A stretch of 64,000 bases of DNA from Alnus glutinosa (lineage: Eukaryota; Streptophyta; Magnoliopsida; Fagales; Betulaceae). The notes beneath the pieces are model-generated. The model saw nothing but the letters and a program-made list of their open reading frames with translations, made no database searches and had not been told where the DNA came from. Positions within the stretch are counted from its first letter, which is position 1, and every line of letters begins with the position of its first letter. Shown piece by piece: positions 11,283-23,400 of this stretch. A program made the position numbers and the translations under genes. The DNA lies in assembly GCF_958979055.1 (NCBI RefSeq), contig NC_084899.1, positions 3,657,001 through 3,721,000 of the forward strand, given 5' to 3'.

Positions 11283-11530
11283 AGGGGTGTAAACCCGGAG
11301 CCGGTTCCCGGTTATTGGCTAAAACCGGGAACTGGCTCCGGGGTCCCCGATTATTGATAATTAGTAACCGGCTACCCCCGGTTATCCCGACCGGGTACTG
11401 AATTTTTTTTAAAAAAATGACTTTTTGAGCCTATTTTAGGCATTGGGCCTACTTTTTGGATTTCATTTAAACGTTTTTTGGGCTTTATTTAAATGTTTTT
11501 AGCCATTTTTTAAGGTATTGGGCCTAATTC
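11283..11530. mobile_element. hAT-like nonautonomous element fragment (TAGGGGTGTAA end)
   Basis: It begins with taggggtgtaaacccgg and is rich in CCGGTT, CCGGG and GGAGCC blocks, followed by a TTTAGGCATTGGGCC-type segment. A relative with the same start lies at 15484-15634. TAGGGGTGTAA ends are typical of plant hAT MITEs. The far end is not clear. Confidence 0.45.
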
Positions 11531-12778
11531 AATCACCTACCATCTGCCAAACTTCCAAACAAAAATTATCTATGGATGTAAAAGAATTTAAACATAAAAA
11601 CCAAAAATAATAAAATATATGTAATTTCTTCTCGCAGAGATGCTTAAACAAAAGAGCTGCCAAAAAATATCTCTTTGACTATACAGTGCAGCAGTTGCAA
11701 AGGCATGCAAGTACATTCCAACTATTTTGCCTTCCATGGCAGAACCTCGGGCAAAACTCCACATACATACATAGATATCAAAATGTCAAAACCTCTAGAA
11801 ACTGACTCAAACCTCCAGAAACCTGGAATTAAATGATTAAGAGCAAGTCTACTAAAATTCAACAACCATTTTTAAACAAACCAACAACCAAAAGTTCATA
11901 AACATATTAAACATATCCAAGCATGGTCCAAAAGTTCATAACCAAAAGTTCAATTTGGTTCCATTTCAGGGTTCAAATTAGATTTTACATATTTAATGAT
12001 TATTGCTGCGTCATTTAAAAAAGAAATTTAAATAACCTAGTATTCTATACACCCTTAAACATAACAGAACAAAATCATGTCCATAAATAAGTCCTATCAA
12101 TGTCACACATTCCCCTGTTTAACAATGCAGATCCCAAAACAAATAGATATCAAAACTGCAAATAGTGACACTCAGCTATTCTAAAATCAAACAGATCATC
12201 TTGAAACCTTGAGGTAACCACCAACAATGCATTGAAAAAGTGTATACTTATTATAGACTCAAAATGGCAACAAAAACGCAGCAAGATGTTGTAAGAACAC
12301 AGTAGACTTGTAACCTCCTCTGCCACAGAAACGTTTTTCAAAGACCCACAGAAACTACAAACTTCTCTGAGTGCAATTGAAAAACACAATGCAATTATAT
12401 CTCTCAAAAACAAAGACATTATTAATAAACATCCCAAAACACAAAAACAATTTCACCCATCAAAACACCTTATCAAATAAATAATAATAATAATAAAAAA
12501 AGCCCAAAATAAATTAACAAACATTTAATCTCCAAGTTTAAAGCATGTTACCCATATTTCATAAATAGCTATTCTTGTAGAATCTATCCAAGTTATAAAA
12601 TACAGTTCATTTTCACAAATTCATTCTCTTTTGCAATTCAACAAACACAAGGTGAGCACGGACACTCAGTTTCATTACACCATGAAATTTCATTCAACTA
12701 AGAACAACAATCAATCATATTCTACTGTATCAGTGATACAACCGTCCAAAGAACCAAGGCCTGTAAGATGATGCCCCC
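11531..12778. other. AT-rich intron DNA of SKIP A 5'UTR, no gene seen
   Basis: This is low-complexity A-rich sequence without recognisable coding or structured elements. It includes an ATA microsatellite near 12478-12500. Confidence 0.6.
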
Positions 12779-12865
12779 CTTTTTTTGGATGAATTAAAAC
12801 TTTATAAAGCAAACACAAACAAAACAATCTCAGCTCTCCGGTAAACACTGGATCAAGTTTCCCAA
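12779..12865 (-). mobile_element. Short LINE 3' tail
   Basis: On the minus strand the sequence ends in ttttaattcatccAAAAAAA, similar to the tail at 10846. It is a very short 5'-truncated copy, and no clear target duplication was found. Confidence 0.35.
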
Positions 12866-13284
12866 ATAGATGCTTTCTATTGCTAACATCCATCAACGTT
12901 TTCACATGATCTAAATGCATTCAGGAAGAGAAAGAACCAGGTCTAATAATCAACCAACAGAACAGATCAACCAAAAAAACCAAGCACAAGCCCTAACAGT
13001 CACGAATCCAAAGAAAAGGAAAACCCTAAAACCAAACCACCAAGACTACCTCAGAAATCGGAGCGAATCGCTCTCAAAAACTGCTTCCCCTTCCACTGAA
13101 AGCCTGAAACCCACTCTGATTTGGCTTAAGACAGTGAAGACGGAAGAGAAGAAGAGTGAAGGGGTGAAAGACGAAGGGTGAATGCACTGAAGCTGATCGG
13201 GTGAAGGCGCCACGGATACTGAGAAAAGAAAGAAAACTTAGAAAAGGCGGAAGAGTATTGTGAGCAGGAAATATATATATGGAG

Positions 13285-14590
13285 TGTAATGGTCCCATTA
13301 ATAATAGATGAGCTGGGTTTAGTAGAGGGCTGAATGGGCTTGGTCCATTCCAATTGTTAGAATTAGCTTAGGGCTAAGTCTATATAAAGCTCAAAGTCTA
13401 ATGATAGGATTATCGAAATAGATCGTAAAGTCTTTGGACTTTTGGAGGTTTGAGCACCTCAAATGCTCAAGGAGATTGGCACTCTAGAATGTCGCAATTT
13501 GCATTGTAAATTCCGTTCAATCAATTTACTGTTCTTCTTCCTAGTTCTTTCAATTCTTCCATTTTAATTCATCAATTCTGTCATTTCTTCCAATTCCATT
13601 ACAAAATCCCTAAACCTAACCCTAGAAATTAGTAACAGTAAATCGGTACTGTTACAAGTGGTATTAGAGCATTCGATCCACGGAAATTTCCACTGCTTCT
13701 GCTTTGTTTTTGTTCAATTACAGAGCCTTAAATCCTACAGAATGGATCTTCACAATTTTGATGGAAAGAACCTTTCGGTTTGGATGTTCCAGCTTCAACA
13801 ATGTTTCATCTATTATAAGACTCCCAACGATCTTCACAAATACATGTTCGCCTCATATCACATGGAAGGTGAGACTCTCATTTGGTTGGTAACAATGGAA
13901 CGAGGTGGAGTTTTTACAATGGATGCTGATTGGGAGAATTTTGTGCGACTCATTCACCTTCGATTCGGACAAGAATCAGAGGAACAAAAATGTGATACAA
14001 TCGACAAGTTAGAAGAAGATTTTGGTGAAGAAATTGAAGAAGCAATCAAGGAGCAAATCCAGACCACTGTGATAGAAGAAAACCTAGAAAATTTCAAGAA
14101 TGCAGAAGAAGAGAAGAGAGACGATCCTGAAGCAAGAATTTCAGTTCCTGAAAATGTAGAAGACCTAAAAAAAATCAAGAACGGAGACGAAGCTCAAGAC
14201 ACGGATCTGGCCACAGATCCTCAACAATTGATCGACGAAACAGATCCAAACAAAGAAACAAATCTGGTTGAAGCCACATACCAACTGATCGATGGAATTC
14301 CTCAACCGCGCTTTTCAGAATCTGCCGTGGTGAAGCAATTTCAAGTTAGGGCTGAAAATTTGGAGGCCTCAATTCACTTCCTGAGTTCCTTTGTGTCTCA
14401 ATACTTGAAGGAAGATGAGGTGGATGTTGTTTCCTTGAAGCACAGATGGCGTTGGAAGCCTGTGGCAGAAGAAGAGAGCTGGGCGAGGATGACGGCACTG
14501 CTGTCATCAGAGCCGAGCGAGACAGGGGATCGGCTGTCCGAGAGGCCGAAATGGGGGCGGTGCTCTAGGAGACCGGACCCGGTATTTTTT
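13285..14590 (+). mobile_element. Gag-only LTR element, LTR plus 5' internal part (fossil)
   Basis: A 372-bp LTR (13285-13656, TGTAATGG...CTGTTACA) is followed by a primer-binding site similar to initiator Met-tRNA (TGGTATTAGAGC) and a Gag-like region from 13743. That region begins MDLHNFDGKNLSVWMFQ, with a retrotransposon-gag-like fold and then an acidic stretch. It is the same family as the element at 45861-48168. No pol genes are seen. The partner LTR at 15640-16011 is in the opposite orientation but shares the 5-bp target sequence TGGAG (13280-13284; reverse complement at 15635-15639). The element is broken by a rearrangement and carries foldback insertions. It is moderately old, since its LTRs differ at several sites. 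Confidence 0.8.
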
Positions 14591-14775
14591 TTGAGAAATG
14601 CTAAAAAAATCCCTTCATCCCCCCTTCATTCCCCCATTTTCATTAAATATATTGATTTTAATGAAAAAGTAGTCTCTGATGTCACATCAGAGACTACTTT
14701 TTCATTAAAATCAATTTGTTTAATGAAAAGGGAGGATGAGAGGGGGATGAGGGGTGCTACACATGCACCCCTCAT
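14591..14775. mobile_element. Foldback MITE, copy 1
   Basis: This is a nearly perfect palindrome: ttttcattaaa-attgattttaatg-aaaaagtagtctctgatgt is followed at once by its reverse complement, with arms of about 55 bp. The outer ends are tgagaaatgctaaaaa and a small second palindrome (tgaggggtgc...gcacccctca). It carries no coding sequence. It sits at the end of the 5' part of the LTR element and bounds the inverted segment. Confidence 0.8.
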
Positions 14776-14800
14776 TATTTATTGAAGCTGAATTGTCTTT

Positions 14801-14907
14801 GAGAAATGCTAAAAAACATCCCTTCATCCCCCCTTCATTCCCCCATTTTCATTAAATAAATTGATTTTAATGAAAAAGTAGTCTCTGATGTGACGCACCC
14901 CTCATTT
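14801..14907. mobile_element. Foldback MITE, half copy 2
   Basis: One arm of the same foldback family (tgagaaatgctaaaaaacat ... agtagtctctgatgtgac) is joined to the terminal gcacccctca motif, with the second arm missing. Confidence 0.75.
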
Positions 14908-15111
14908 TTTTTCCTCTTGTCAAACCTGCACCGTGGACAAACAGAGAAGAACGAAGATAGACAAAGGGCAGATTCGGAAAGTCAAGAAATGTTGAAGTTG
15001 AAGAATGGATTTCAACTTGTATCAGATACGGTTACGTGTCCTCCTTTTGATGGAGTTGAAGTATTACGAGGAACAATTGGAGGCTACTTAAGAATCATTT
15101 AAGTGGAAAGA
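14908..15111. other. Unassigned spacer within repeat cluster
   Basis: About 200 bases contain a short open stretch (14890-15102) with no recognisable domain. The sequence is unique within the window. Confidence 0.5.
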
Positions 15112-15349
15112 CAATGAGGGGTGCTACACATGCACCCCTCATCCCCCTCTCATCCTCCCTTTTCATTAAACAAATTGATTTTAATGAAAAAGTAGTTTCT
15201 GATGTCACATCAGAGACTACTTTTTCATTAAAATCAATTTATTTAATGAAAATGGACATCAGAGACTACTTTTTCATTAAAATCAATTTATTTAATGAAA
15301 ATGGGGGAATGAAGGGGGGATGAAGGGATGTTTTTTAGCATTTCTCAAA
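15112..15349. mobile_element. Foldback MITE, copy 3 with duplicated arm
   Basis: It starts with the palindrome atgaggggtgc...gcacccctcat. The two main arms follow, and part of the second arm is repeated in tandem (catcagagactactttttc occurs twice). It ends in gggatgttttttagcatttctc, the reverse complement of the start of copy 1. Confidence 0.75.
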
Positions 15350-15483
15350 GTCTAATAGATTTTCTAGTAGGGATACTTGGGATACTGTTGAAGTGACGTT
15401 ACCTAAAGTGGCTTTGGATAAGCTGATTTGGTTTCCCATGGCTATCTCTTAACACTCTTTTTTCCTATGGTTGGTAATCAAAA

Positions 15484-15552
15484 GTAGGGGTGTAACCAGG
15501 CACCAACCAGCTCTGGGTAACCGTTGGTACACGGTTATTTATAACCGGGCAT

Positions 15553-15584
<32 letters not shown>

Positions 15585-15634
15585 AGAGCCGGTTATTAGA
15601 TTCTTAAAAACCCGGTTGTAATCGGGGTAACTGG
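15484..15634. mobile_element. hAT-like fragment with GGAGCC microsatellite
   Basis: It begins with taggggtgtaaccagg and contains five to six GGAGCC units at about 15553-15592, followed by ccggttattag and cccggttgtaatcgggg blocks. It is related to the fragment at 11283. In the original arrangement it was probably the downstream flank of the LTR element. Confidence 0.5.
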
Positions 15635-15639
15635 CTCCA

Positions 15640-16350
15640 TGTAACAGTACCGATTTACTGTTAATAATTTCTAGGGTTAGGTTTAGGGATTTTGTAATGG
15701 AATTGGAAGAAATGACAGAATTGATGAATTAAAATGGAAGAATTGAAAGAACTAGGAAGAAGAACAGTAAATTGATTGAACGGAATTTACAATGCAAATG
15801 GCGACATTCGAGAGTGCCAATCTCCTAGAGCATTTGAGGTGCTCAAACCTCCAAAAGTCCAAAGACTTTACGATCTATTTCGATAATCCTATCATTAGAC
15901 TTTGAGCTTTATATAGACTTAGCCCTAAGCTAATTCTAACAATTGGAATGGACCAAGCCCATTCAGCCCTCTACTAAACCCAGCCCATCTATTATTAATG
16001 GGACCATTACATTACCGACCCCTTTTAAGCACCTTGCCCTCAAGGTGCGGGTTGAACTAAACAAAAGTAATCCCATTATTTATTGGGGTGAAGTTTGTTG
16101 GCTAACCCATGGACTTTTAGGCCCACTAGACTGTAGCAAAATTTCTTCAAGGTTGACCGTTCTGCTGTCAACCCAACTGACTCACGGCCCAAATCGCTGC
16201 ACTCTAGTTTTTTCTGGAGCAAGAAGCAAAGAACCACATCGTGATAAGCTGGATGCACACTCCCACTTAGCTTCTAGAAGATTGAAATCAATGCAGTGAG
16301 CCTCCATAATGTGGGCCGAACCTCCATTATTTTCTAGAAGCTAACCCCCT
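15640..16350 (-). mobile_element. Gag-only LTR element, opposite LTR plus 3' internal part (fossil)
   Basis: The LTR (15640-16011, 372 bp) lies in minus orientation. To its right is a purine-rich tract on the minus strand (aaaaggggtcggtaa, just before TGTAATGG) and about 340 bp of 3' internal sequence containing the accttgccctcaaggtgc block also found in the element at 46223. The internal part stops at foldback copy 4. Target-site bases match those of the LTR at 13285, so both LTRs probably belong to one insertion that was later rearranged. Confidence 0.8.
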
Positions 16351-16356
16351 CTTCAT

Positions 16357-16508
16357 GAGAAATGCTAAAAAACATCCCTTCATCCCCCTTCATTCCCCCA
16401 TTTTCATTAAACAAATTGATTTTAATGAAAAAGTAGTCTCTGATGTGACATCAGAGACTACTTTTTCATTAAAATCAATTTGTTTAATGAAAAGGGAGGA
16501 TGAGAGGT
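16357..16508. mobile_element. Foldback MITE, copy 4
   Basis: This has the same palindromic arms as copies 1 and 3, running from gagaaatgctaaaaaacatc to gaaaagggaggatgagagg. It lies at the right edge of the rearranged LTR element. Confidence 0.8.
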
Positions 16509-17417
16509 CTTAGACTTTAGAAGGCAACTAAATATTTCCCATTTGTGAACAAATAAATCGATCAAACAAACTTTCACAAAAAATATCGAATAGATTAAGC
16601 TCAATAACACTATAAAAACAACGTCCAAAGCAAACCAAATCCAAAAAAGAATAGACTTAATTTATTAAAAGAAAGACCAAATTGACCAGCAACGTTGGGG
16701 CGCAAAATAACGAAACCCTAACATCCTAGATTGGGGAAACAAACACCGTTTGAACGAAACACTAACCTTAAATCATAGGAGTGGGGCAGAGATTCAAAGC
16801 AAGAATCGACCCTCAAAACGAGAGTGCGACGTCGTAAGGTTGATCGCCCTCTTCGAATCGAACTGGAAGGTCGATATGATTAGGCAGGGTCGAGGAAACA
16901 AAATCTAGAGAGCTTAGATTTTACACAAAAGTCCTGAGAGCTGAGAGGGGCAACCCTGAGGCCTCTTCGCCTTCTTCGTATCGAATTGAAGATTTTAAAC
17001 AAATCTTGATCGTCCGCTTCGAACCGAATTGGCTTCTACATGGTTATATTAGTAAACGGAGCTACTTCTTCCCTCACACATTATGAAGTCCGAAGACCAA
17101 GAATCCCAAAAGACTTTCCAATAAGATCATACCACGTTGCAAACCACGTAGTCCAGGACCAAAACGACGACCCACGTCCTGGGTAGCCAATAGTTTTCCG
17201 CCACAAGTAAATAAAAAGGATACTCCCGTCATTTCGATAGATATTTAAGACCCATCATTGTCATTTAAGATAATAAGGGTACTTTCGTAGTTCTAACAAA
17301 TCAAACCCCCTCCCCCCTCTCTCGCTCCAAAGTCTTCTCCACGCACGACCTACAAAACCACCCTCACACCCTCTCTCTACCTTTCTCTCGCACTAACTAA
17401 GCTCGATTTGCTCGTCA
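16509..17417 (+). promoter_or_regulatory. Upstream region and 5'UTR of STT3A
   Basis: No gene is recognised in this stretch. The last 130 bases are CT-rich (cccccctctctcgctccaaag, ctctctctacctttctctcg), typical of a plant 5'UTR and initiator region. Several cgaatcgaa/cgaattg words recur at 16850-17040. The core promoter was not pinned down. Confidence 0.5.
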
Positions 17418-20400
17418 ATGGAGGCCTCAGAGACCTCCAAAGGGACATCCCTGAGATATGCTTTCGGAAATGTCCTTTCCTTCTTCATCCTCGTCCTGAT
17501 CGGCGTTCTGGCCTTTTCGATCCGTCTCTTCTCTGTAAGCTATCTGATCCTTAACCTTCCTCACTTTCCCTCTAGATCCGATCTTTTCTCAGTCTTCAAT
17601 TTTGAAGTCTTTCCATTTGGCTGCTGTGAAAATGAAGGGAATGGAAGTAAATTTGAGTTTACAGTCGTTCACACAAACTTTCTCGAGTAATTTCATGTGT
17701 CTTATGGTTTTGGAAATGCTTTAGGCCATTTAGGAATTGATTGTATATAACTCAGCAAAACAAAATAGTTGCTGTATGATCAGTTTGCTGGAGGTTTTTT
17801 CCGTACTACTGAGGCCTGACCTAAATTTGCATTTCGTTCGTGTTCTTACATTTTGTCAGCAACCAAATGGAGTGTAGCCGTGTCTTTCTAGATTTTTTTT
17901 TTTCTTTTCTTTTCTTTTTATGCGTGAAGCTAGTGCTCGCTGTAACATTGTTCTGTGGAATAACATGCAGGTTATAAAGTACGAGAGTGTGATTCACGAG
18001 TTCGATCCTTATTTCAATTATAGAGTCACTCAGGTTTGTTTTCCGTCAAGTGAAAGCTTTAGTTTTTTTATTTTTTATTTTTATTTTGTTAAGTGTTTTT
18101 TTGCTTATATTGCGTAGGTAAGCACAATGTTTTGAAGTTTCTGTTTGATTACTTGAAAACTGTTCACTTCTACGTAACTACGTTGAACTTCAGTATCTAA
18201 GTCTGCAGTGCCTGTATCGACAAATTTCATTATTTGTCATAATATAAAGCAATGCAGAAGATGACAGCCTTATTTTTTGGTTTCAGTACCTGACAAAGAA
18301 TGGAATATATGATTTTTGGAACTGGTTTGACGATCGCACCTGGTAATTTCTTCTATATATAGGAGAAGGATTCTTATTCATTATAAAAAACGAAAAAGAA
18401 AAGAAAAGAAAAACGAACTCTCATGCAGACTTCTTGTTACACCTTTTTTTTTCCCCTTCAACTGAGGTTCTTATTTAACAGTTCTAAAGGTACTTTGTTT
18501 GTTTCACTTTTCTCAAGGTATCCTCTCGGTCGTGTTATTGGTGGAACTGTTTACCCTGGATTGACATTGACTGCAGGCACCTTATGGTGGTGGGTATTTG
18601 AGACTTCATATTAAGTTAGTGGAGTGTATTTTGTCGTTCTATTTTTCTTCTGAATTTGGTGCACTTGTCTTGATATGGGTTACCCATCTTAATAATATTG
18701 AAGTAGTAGCTATGTATGAGTCTTCTGTTACTAATATGTTTGAGAAATTATTCTGTGAATGCAGGTTTTTGAATTCTTTAAACATTCCTCTGTCTGTGGA
18801 AACTGTTTGTGTATTTACTGCACCTATATTCTCTGCATTTGCCTCATGGGCTACTTACCTTCTGACAAAGGTATGCATTCTAAGTGAAAGGTGTGTCCTC
18901 AGAATTTGGATTTTATCCTTAGCTTTGATGATGATATTAAATCACTCCCACCTTTACAGGAAGTTAAGGGTGCTGGTGCTGGACTGACAGCGGCGGTTCT
19001 TCTGGCTATGGTAAATTATACAGCCGGTATTTGTAACTTTGCTAGTTTTTTTTATAGTTGAATTTTGTAAGACTGAGAACAGCAGCAAAACAAAGTCATT
19101 TTCTTCTGAGTTGTCCTAAATAGTTTTGATCTATGATTGTTTCATCCTGTTTCTTTTGTTATGAATCTTCAGTTGTGGTATTTTAATCTGAATTTCTCTT
19201 ATTCTTTTCTATTAGATGTTCTGGTCTCAGTCTGAAAGGAGAATACCCTGGAAAAAAAGTTCACTAAATGAATCAAAATAGGAACAGATGTACATTAATG
19301 CATGGTCTGGAATTTTAAATGTCTTGAAGAAATATGTCTTGCTGCCTATCTCTGGAATTTTTATGAATTGTTTTATTCTATAGTTTAGAACATTGGTCTT
19401 GTAAATAGAAGAAGTTTCTCTTGAATGTGCAGAACCATTGTGTATTATTACTGGTAGTTCTTTGCAACACATCAATATGAACAAGTGCATAATTTTCACT
19501 ATACTCTTTTGTATTTTCTTTCCAGGTTCCGTCATATATATCCCGATCTGTGGCTGGCAGCTATGACAATGAAGCTGTAGCTATATTTGCTTTGATCTTT
19601 ACCTTTTACCTTTACATAAAGGTTAGTTTTTGTTAAATTCCAGTATACTCTTTTAGATTTTTGTGGTGTTGTATTTACTTCTAAAATGGTGCCTCATTAA
19701 AAAAAATAATAAGGCATAGTTTTCCAATTAATAGTTTTACCATTCTGATTTGTTTTACAAAAAAAAAAAAAATGTTTGTTTAAGAAATAGTAGGGTGTAC
19801 TTGTCTGGTTAATGTTTTCCCACTGATGTATTGTTGGATGTTCTAAATGTATTATTTTCTTATCTACTTGATTGTCGCTGACTACAAATATTTTGCTTCA
19901 AGACACTGAATACAGGATCCCTCTTCTATGCCACTTTGAATGCCATAGCATACTTTTACATGGTAAGCTTTTTTTCCTAATGCTATTTGAGTCCTTCTCT
20001 ATGTTCACACTTCACCATATTTATTTTTATGTGCAAAAATGTTATTTCTTTCAGGTTTGCTCTTGGGGAGGCTACACCTTTATCATTAACCTTATTCCAA
20101 TGCATGTTCTTATGTGCATTGTGACTGGTCGCTTCTCTTCCCGACTATACATTGCATATGCTCCTCTTGTAAGTATCCATTGCATTCATTGTACTTGTTA
20201 TGTATTCGGAAAAAGAAAAATGAACATGCATTGTATATGAAGATTGTAGAATACATGCTAAAATTGATTGGAGTGTAGTCTCTATTCATTGTCGTCTGGA
20301 CTACTAATATCACTGCTGCAGATCACAAATTTTCCCAGTGATCTCCTTTACTAGAAATTGAGGTTATGTCACTGGGAAAATTTTCTTCAATTCATAAATT

Positions 20401-23400
20401 AATTCTCTTGGTTCTCGTCCAAATTATAGCTTTTTCAATGCAGGTTGTCTTGGGAACATTGTTAGCTGCATTAGTGCCTGTTGTTGGATTCAATGCAGTC
20501 ATGACATCAGAACATTTTGCATCATTTTTGGTGAGTTGTCTTTTCCCCACAGATAATCGGCTTTGATATATATATCAAAAAGAAAATAATAGTGTGAAAA
20601 TTTGTTTAAGCAATTGCACGGGTCCAAGGCTTACCCGACAGTAGGTGGTTTCATTAAGTGGTCCTGCCTTGGAAAGGTTCCTCATCATATATATATATAT
20701 AAAATGTTTAGCAATGATTTTCCGTTTATGAGTGCTTTGCTTGCCTTATCTACTGATTTTTGTTATGAGGTGGGGGGTTCTTATGGGTTTGGCGTGTGGA
20801 AAAGTATTAGGAGGGGATGGGATACTTTTGCTGCGCATGTGAGATATGAGATCAGGAATGGTTCGAAAGTTCTGTTTTGGCATGATGTTTGGTGTGGGGA
20901 AACTCCCTTGAAGATCCTCTTTCCAGATTTGTTCCTGATTGCTTGAAATAAGGATGCTTGGGTGGAGGATATCATGCAGAGACAAAATGGCACCATCTTA
21001 TGGAATATGGTCTTTTCTCGTTCAGTTCATGATTGGGAGGTCGAAGTGGTTAGTAGGTTCTTTGGGATGTTGTATTCCCTCAAAGTTAGCAGCGAGGGCG
21101 AGGATAAGTTGTGTTGGGTGTCAGCGAGAAAGAAATCTTTTGAGGTTAAGTCATTCTATAAGTTGTTGTCTAGTCCTACTCAGTCTTCTTTTCCGTGGAA
21201 AAGTATTTGGAAAGTTAATGTTCCCTCGAGAGTGGCTTTCTTTGTTTGGACGGCTACTTTAGGGAAATCTTTAACTTTGGATAACCTTCGAAAGAGAAAC
21301 ATTATCGTCATGGATTGGTGTTCTATGTGTAAGACAGCTGGAGAATCTATTGATCATTTGTTTCAGCATTGTATGGTGGCTACAGATTTGTGGAGGGCTC
21401 TGCTGCAATTGTTTGGGGTGGAGTGGGTTATGCCGGGGTCGGTGATAGACATGTTGGGGAGTTGGAGGGGTCAGAAGGGTAATCGGATTGCGATTCAAAT
21501 TTGGCGCATGGCTCCGTTGTGTTTGATGTGGTGCGTTTGGAGAGAACGGAATGCTCGCTGTTTTGAAGATTGTGAGTCTTCTTTGGTGAATCTGAAGAGA
21601 AAGATGCTTCAAATGCTGTTTTTGTGGAAAGATAGATTTAAGTTATTGTATGATTGTTCCTATTTAGATTTCTTAGATAGATGTTCTCTATGTTCTTTTC
21701 ATTAGGGGTTCCTTGTATACTTTCTGTGTACTTTGGGTTGTGCCCCTTTGCGCCTTTTTTATATATTTTACTTATCAAAAAAAAATATATATATATATAT
21801 ATAGGCTGTTCCAGCTAGATTTGTAATAGCCACTATTGAGACTACATATCTGGGCCATGCCACTTTCAAGAGTTATAAGTCAAGAAAATTACTTCTATGA
21901 TGGTATTTTGGAGGCCGACAGCATCTTCAAATGGAGATGTCTTGCAAACAGGGAAGAGTTTCATAAGGACTAAGAAAAAAGGACATGAAGTAAGAAGTGT
22001 TTGAAATATATCACTGAGAGACGTGACTTAAGATAAATTGCTAGATGACATTGATTCAATGTGGTCCACTGAGTCTTTTAGATTTTGTTCAGCTTGCCAA
22101 AAGATTGTTCTCTTTTACTTTTGACCTTGTTCATTTTATATCATGTTGTTTTATTACTTATCAAAAAAAATTTTTATATCATGTTGCTTTTATTTCTTTC
22201 TATCTTGATTTCTTGTTGCTAATTTTCATCTGTAGGTTTTCATTATTATCCATGTGGTGGCTCTTGTGTATTATATCAAAGGGATTCTCTCTCCAAAAAT
22301 GTTCAAAGTTGCTGTTACCTTTGTTATATCTATTGGCCTGTAAGCTTCCATTATTCAGTTTCTTTAATGTATTCACAACATGGCAGAACACAAATTTGAT
22401 TTCCTCTCTTTTTGCATTATTTACTCTTCAGGGTAGTGTGCTGTGCTGTGTTAGCAGTACTTGTAGCATTGGTAGCTTCAAGTCCGACAATGGGATGGAG
22501 TGGACGAAGTTTGAGTCTGCTTGATCCGTAAGTTCCTAGTTCACACTTCACGTCTTATTTGTTTAGTCACTCGACTCTTCTGTAATGATATAATTATTAT
22601 AGCAATAGAAGTCATAATTAGAGTTAACTGCAAGCTGATTCCCAATTGACTGTCCTTTTGGTTGGTATAGTTTGTTTTCATGAGTAGGCTTTGTCTGCCC
22701 TTGAGTTACTAATACATCGAACTTGTACAACTCCCCCCCACCAAAAATAAAAATGAAATCCATAGGCAGTGCAGCCCTTTTTTTCTCTTTTGAGACGTAA
22801 AAGAATCGTTTGACCTATTTGTCGCTCTATTGCTTTTCTCATTATTATGCGGAATAGTGCTTATTATGGCTTTGATATTTGTAGTAATAAATCAACATTG
22901 TTTATTATTATTTTGTTCACTGTGTTTTGACAGAACATATGCAAGCAAGTACATACCAATTATTGCAAGTGTTAGTGAGCATCAACCTCCTACTTGGCCT
23001 TCTTATTTTATGGACATTAACGTCTTGGCATTCTTGGTTCCTGCTGGCATTATTGTAAGTTTTGATTTTTCAATTCAAGTTTGCTTTATTTGGTATATAC
23101 TTATACATCTTACATGGTCTGTTTACTTTGGTAGGCATGCTTCTCACCACTGTCTGATGCAAGCTCCTTTGTGGTCCTTTATATTGTCACATCAGTTTAT
23201 TTTTCTGGGGTCATGGTGAGATAATGTTGAGATAGCCAATGTCTTTTTGTCTTTCTTCATTTTCTTATTTTTCTATGTCAGTCATCATCGTTTCCGCTAA
23301 TTTTACAGGTACGTCTTATGCTTGTACTTGCTCCAGCAGCATGCATCGTGTCTGGGATTGCTCTCTCAGGAGCTTTTGATGTTTTCACACAATCGATCAA

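Larger units (their letters stand above)
10459..13245 (-). promoter_or_regulatory. SKIP A 5'UTR: exon 10459-10511, long intron, predicted first exon ~13050-13245
   Basis: On the minus strand an acceptor (tttgcag) precedes 10511, giving a short UTR exon that runs into the ATG. A CT-rich sequence at about 13245-13050, ending in the donor CTGAG/GTAGTC, is the likely first exon. Its intron begins with a tttaggg-type motif and carries a LINE fragment and a hAT-like fragment. A TATA-like tatatatattt lies at about 13269-13280, immediately upstream. Copy B uses the same acceptor but a different first exon. The first exon is inferred and transcript data would be needed to fix it. Confidence 0.55.

Noticed and set aside
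14640-14720. Possible miRNA precursor
   Set aside because: The hairpin is the centre of a multi-copy foldback MITE with perfect long arms and virtually no loop, not an imperfect miRNA stem.
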